From JADLFV01 sp964471555 (GTDB lineage: Bacteria; Planctomycetota; Phycisphaerae; Phycisphaerales; Phycisphaeraceae): 16,381 nt of DNA. The position numbers and the translations under genes are program-made. Location: contig CAYYGM010000097.1 in assembly GCA_964471555.1 (NCBI GenBank), positions 1 to 16,381 of the forward strand. The letters are read 5' to 3'. The notes under the pieces are model-generated. The model had not been told where the DNA came from. It made no database searches and saw only the letters and a list, made by a program, of their open reading frames with translations. Positions 14,229-16,381 of the stretch are shown here, piece after piece (position 1 is the stretch's first letter; the number at the start of each line of letters is the position of its first letter).

Positions 14229-15659
14229 TCACATCTTGTATTGCTGGTGGTCTTCATCATATCCCTGATTAGTTTTATTGATCGCATTTTTTATGTCGTC
14301 AAAAGCTGCATCTCTGGATACATGATCGTCCATGCGCCATAGCGATGGAACCTCTTCATTCAAGTTGATATCCCGTACTTCAGGAACAGTGTGCGCGATT
14401 TGGTGCACGGCAAAAGCGTGCCACGTACCATCAATGCCGTCATGCAAAACGACAATAGTCCATCCATCATAATGAGCCATCCAATTTGTTGATGCGGGCC
14501 ACATAATAACTGGCACCTTCCGTAACTCACCATTCGGCCATTCAGGTTTGTTGATGTCCTTGTACTTATTGGGGGTAGAAGGTTGGGGTGGCCTAGGATC
14601 GTCAACCTCGCGAGCAGTGAAGCAGAAGCGACGAACCAGCCACTCATGGGGCGCTGCCCCGTAATATGTCCCCCGATTAACGTCCCATGTGTCGATTGCG
14701 ATTTCTCGATTTAAGAATGTCTGAGTATCCAGCGGGCGATCAGCAAATGGGTTTAAACAGAGAATTAATCCGTCGAGTAGAGTTTCTCGATAGTGTGGCT
14801 TTTGCCCGACTATTTCAAGCGGAAGGGTTCCATACGCGTTAAATCGCTCCGCGCGGAAGATGGTGTTACTTTCGGGATCATCAGATATTGCACGCACTTT
14901 GCTCCATGTTGCAGTTGTGCTAAACAGTACTGCTGAGACTTCTGAATACGCAGCATCACAAAAATAGCCGAGCGGAAATTCAGCTCCGCTATCCTTGGTT
15001 ATGGTGTTAACTTCTGATATACCGAGAATCAGGGGTTCGCTGGACTCCGTGTGCCGATGGATGATCGGCGTATCCGCCCGATACAAAACACGACGCATCG
15101 CCTGTTGGGCCAAATCAAATGTAAATGGCTGATCAAATGGGGCAATGCATAGCAAGAACGGTTTGTCTTTTACATGTGCAAGTTGAGCGTAGTTGCTACG
15201 ATATTCATTTACCTTGGATACAAAACGGCTTGCAAGTCTAACCGTTGTATAACGGATGCGTTGAGCCAATTCAGTAATCTGCCGCGAGTGAATCAGGTCA
15301 TCTTTATCCCATTCGGGTCGATATCCATCGGCCTCTCTTGCTATTGTTGCTTCTGCGGCCACGTCGCCGTCTCTAAATTTGAGCATGAAATCCGGCGCGT
15401 GCTGATCAACCTGTGGAGATAAACCCAGTTCTTTGAAACATGCATATAAATATAACTCCCAAAAAGCAGAATCGAAGGTTCGTTGAAATTCTTGTACGAA
15501 CTTCCCATCCCGATCCCTGAACCCATCCGCCCATGTTGTCAGCACATCACGTGTTGCCTGACTGCCAAACTCCATAATCATGCGATAGTTATGATGCAGT
15601 AGTTCTTTGGCTACTACTGGTTTCCAGATGTCAAGATGTTTCGATGTGGTTTTGGCCAT
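14229..15659 (-). CDS. Accessory protein with degenerate PD-(D/E)XK nuclease-like N-terminal region (476 aa)
   Basis: This is a soluble protein without signal peptide or membrane helix. Around residues 54-107 it reads FVQEFQRTFDSAFWELYLYA, then CFKELGLSPQV, PDFMLKF and VAAEATIA. An acidic residue in a helix (E68), then D90 in PDF, then E103-x-T105 in the next strand follow the order of a PD-(D/E)XK nuclease core, with Thr where Lys is usual. Activity is therefore uncertain. The rest (about 110-476) has aromatic-rich stretches such as WMAHYDGWTIVVLHDGIDGT but no domain I can name. It resembles, from memory, standalone uncharacterised proteins scattered through unrelated bacteria. G+C is visibly lower than in its neighbours: I count 27 of 60 bases at 14881-14940 against 37 of 60 at 12001-12060, which suggests acquisition by transfer. 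The ATG at 15659 has no good ribosome binding site. Confidence 0.8.
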   Translation of the reverse strand: MAKTTSKHLDIWKPVVAKELLHHNYRMIMEFGSQATRDVLTTWADGFRDRDGKFVQEFQRTFDSAFWELYLYACFKELGLSPQVDQHAPDFMLKFRDGDVAAEATIAREADGYRPEWDKDDLIHSRQITELAQRIRYTTVRLASRFVSKVNEYRSNYAQLAHVKDKPFLLCIAPFDQPFTFDLAQQAMRRVLYRADTPIIHRHTESSEPLILGISEVNTITKDSGAEFPLGYFCDAAYSEVSAVLFSTTATWSKVRAISDDPESNTIFRAERFNAYGTLPLEIVGQKPHYRETLLDGLILCLNPFADRPLDTQTFLNREIAIDTWDVNRGTYYGAAPHEWLVRRFCFTAREVDDPRPPQPSTPNKYKDINKPEWPNGELRKVPVIMWPASTNWMAHYDGWTIVVLHDGIDGTWHAFAVHQIAHTVPEVRDINLNEEVPSLWRMDDHVSRDAAFDDIKNAINKTNQGYDEDHQQYKM

Positions 15660-15721
15660 AATCAGGTTTAGGCGATGTTATGGTTATTGCGCTTACTCCA
15701 CAAAAGCGACATGTATCTTTC

Positions 15722-15749
15722 ATAGTAATTGATTGGTCGTATTTTTCAA
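15722..15749 (-). promoter_or_regulatory. Candidate promoter for nuclease-like gene
   Basis: On the minus strand TTGAAA (15749-15744), 16 bases, then TACTAT (15727-15722) match the -35 and -10 hexamers with one and two mismatches. This would start transcription near 15715 and give a leader of about 55 bases before the ATG at 15659. The surrounding sequence is AT-rich. Confidence 0.45.
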
Positions 15750-15761
15750 ACTTTAATAATA

Positions 15762-15965
15762 TCAGTCCGGGAGAGGTAATGTGTCGCGAGTTGCTTTGAT
15801 TGGGAAGCAGGCCTCAAGCGCCGGCCCGGCTTCCCCCGGAAGAGTTGGGGCCTGATGCAGGCTGTGAGTGGCGACCATGTGATTGTGCCGGCCCATGAGC
15901 CCTTCCGTGGGGGAGCCGGGGAGCAGGGGCACTTCCGGGGAGCGGCGAAGCCCCTGCTGCAACAT
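15762..15965 (-). CDS. Doubtful small ORF (67 aa) upstream of the nuclease-like gene
   Basis: The minus-strand ATG at 15965 has AAGGAG 7 bases upstream, a better ribosome binding site than most genes here. The product begins MLQQGLRRSPEVPLLPGSPT and ends DTLPLPD; it is rich in Pro, Gly, Leu and His, with no signal peptide or recognised motif. It is co-directional with the nuclease-like gene and ends 102 bases before it. However, it coincides with two strong inverted repeats and with other overlapping open frames, so it may be a chance ORF over a structured noncoding element. Confidence 0.22.
   Translation of the reverse strand: MLQQGLRRSPEVPLLPGSPTEGLMGRHNHMVATHSLHQAPTLPGEAGPALEACFPIKATRDTLPLPD
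15802..15835. repeat. Inverted repeat with nested GGCC stem
   Basis: GGGAAGC (15802-15808) pairs with GCTTCCC (15829-15835), and inside it GGCC (15810-15813) pairs with GGCC (15823-15826), leaving a 9-base apex. It has no flanking T run on the plus side. Confidence 0.5.
15922..15958. repeat. 9-bp inverted repeat
   Basis: AGCAGGGGC (15922-15930) and GCCCCTGCT (15950-15958) are perfect complements around a 19-base loop. No T run follows on either strand. Confidence 0.5.
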
Positions 15966-16018
15966 CGTCCTGCTCCTTTTCCTTGGTTTTCCGGGGGTGT
16001 GGGGGTATGAGCATCGCA

Positions 16019-16058
16019 GGCCGCACCGCGGCCGAGAAGCGCAAGACCCCCACTCGGC
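16019..16058. repeat. Two overlapping, mutually exclusive hairpins
   Basis: GGCCGC (16019-16024) and GCGGCC (16028-16033) form one stem. GCCGAG (16031-16036) and CTCGGC (16053-16058) form another. They share bases 16031-16033, so as RNA only one complete stem could form at a time. Confidence 0.35.
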
Positions 16059-16161
16059 AAACCACATGCAGCAGCGCGGAAATTGGACCAGACGTGCTGT
16101 TGGATGCGGTTCCTGGGTTGTACTGATACGTTTCGCAGGGGCGTTCAGCCCTCACCCCGGG

Positions 16162-16190
16162 CCTCTCCCGCCCCCGGAAAAGGGGAGAGG
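16162..16190. repeat. CCTCTCCC / GGGAGAGG hairpin repeat
   Basis: CCTCTCCC (16162-16169) pairs with GGGAGAGG (16183-16190) around 13 bases. The flanking CCCTCACCCC and trailing GGGG run have the look of the dispersed C/G-rich palindromic repeats present in many bacterial genomes. Copy number was not checked. Confidence 0.45.
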
Positions 16191-16212
16191 GGGTAGGACA
16201 ACAGTCGCCAGG

Positions 16213-16339
16213 TGGCGCGCACAAACTGGCCAGCGATTCTCATTTTTCTCAAGGTCGCGCGAAAAAATTTCTATTGCTGCCTGCGTCGGCACTTACGCCC
16301 CCGGAAGTGGGCGAAAAAGGTGTCGTGGCGCGCACAAAC
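16213..16339 (+). repeat. 14-bp direct repeat TGGCGCGCACAAAC
   Basis: The sequence occurs exactly at 16213-16226 and 16326-16339, 113 bases apart. Between the copies lie an A-rich patch and a short hairpin, CGCCC (16296-16300) with GGGCG (16309-16313), followed by AAAAA. Confidence 0.6.
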
Positions 16340-16381
16340 GTTGCGCTGCGTCCCTTTATGGAAGGCCGTTCGGTTTCGGAC

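Larger units (their letters stand above)
15660..16381. other. Gene-poor, inverted-repeat-rich stretch to window end
   Basis: These 722 bases hold no gene I can support with confidence. The part next to the nuclease-like gene is AT-rich and carries its presumed promoter. From about 15780 the sequence is G+C-rich with several perfect inverted repeats (listed separately) and mutually overlapping minus-strand ORFs of low-complexity composition. The final 180 bases contain a 14-bp direct repeat and an A-rich patch (about 16260-16272). Confidence 0.5.

Noticed and set aside
15746..16224. Other overlapping minus-strand frames of 101-136 codons near the window end
   Set aside because: Several frames are open at once over the same G+C-rich, hairpin-bearing DNA, with Pro/Arg/Gly-rich products and no domain; at most the 67-codon ORF deserves mention.
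16296..16317. Terminator CGCCC/GGGCG followed by AAAAA
   Set aside because: The tail on the plus strand is A rather than T, and on the minus strand the T run precedes the stem, so it is not an intrinsic terminator in either direction.

Overview
The window reads as a high-G+C chromosomal segment from a planctomycete-like bacterium, perhaps from the Phycisphaerae. That assignment is inferred from the combination of PEP-CTERM proteins with LamG and dockerin modules, solitary FTLIE-type prepilins with a C-terminal H-x9-D motif, and a GntR/LacI hybrid regulator. No rRNA, tRNA, CRISPR array, insertion sequence or replication gene was seen.

Region 1 (1-2902, minus strand) is a co-directional run of three exported-protein genes: a dockerin-bearing LamG/PEP-CTERM protein, its dockerin-less tandem paralogue, and the start of a prepilin-like protein cut by the window edge. 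They lie downstream of a 605-base AT-rich intergenic stretch that also serves the divergent regulator. Region 2 (2903-5768, plus) is a GntR/LacI hybrid regulator followed by a sodium:solute symporter. Between them are a 12-bp palindrome with a central CG and a terminator- or attenuator-like hairpin with a T run. This looks like a small sugar-responsive uptake unit.

Region 3 (5785-10725) is a membrane glycan module. It has a GT-C type multi-spanning glycosyltransferase on the minus strand. Diverging from it is a plus-strand run of a SAM methyltransferase, a GtrB/DPM1-like family 2 glycosyltransferase and two more SAM methyltransferases. The two start codons of the divergent pair are only 24 bases apart and share a palindromic -10-like sequence. 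A polyprenyl-phosphate-sugar synthase feeding a lipid-linked sugar transferase, with methylation of some glycan or lipid, is the simplest reading.

Region 4 (10910-13838, plus) holds a 633-residue protein that I think belongs to the DUF4914 family. It carries a P-loop (GASGGGKS) and a downstream VADD motif that together resemble HPr kinase and PEP carboxykinase. After it comes a complete prepilin-like protein with its own TATAAT-type promoter. Region 5 (13839-16381) is accessory in character: a decayed gene fragment with a 66-bp-period tandem duplication and a REP-like hairpin, then a lower-G+C minus-strand gene with a degenerate PD-(D/E)XK nuclease-like N-terminal region, then about 700 bases rich in inverted repeats with one doubtful small ORF. 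The best candidates for undescribed biology are the HprK/PEPCK-like protein and the nuclease-like accessory gene.
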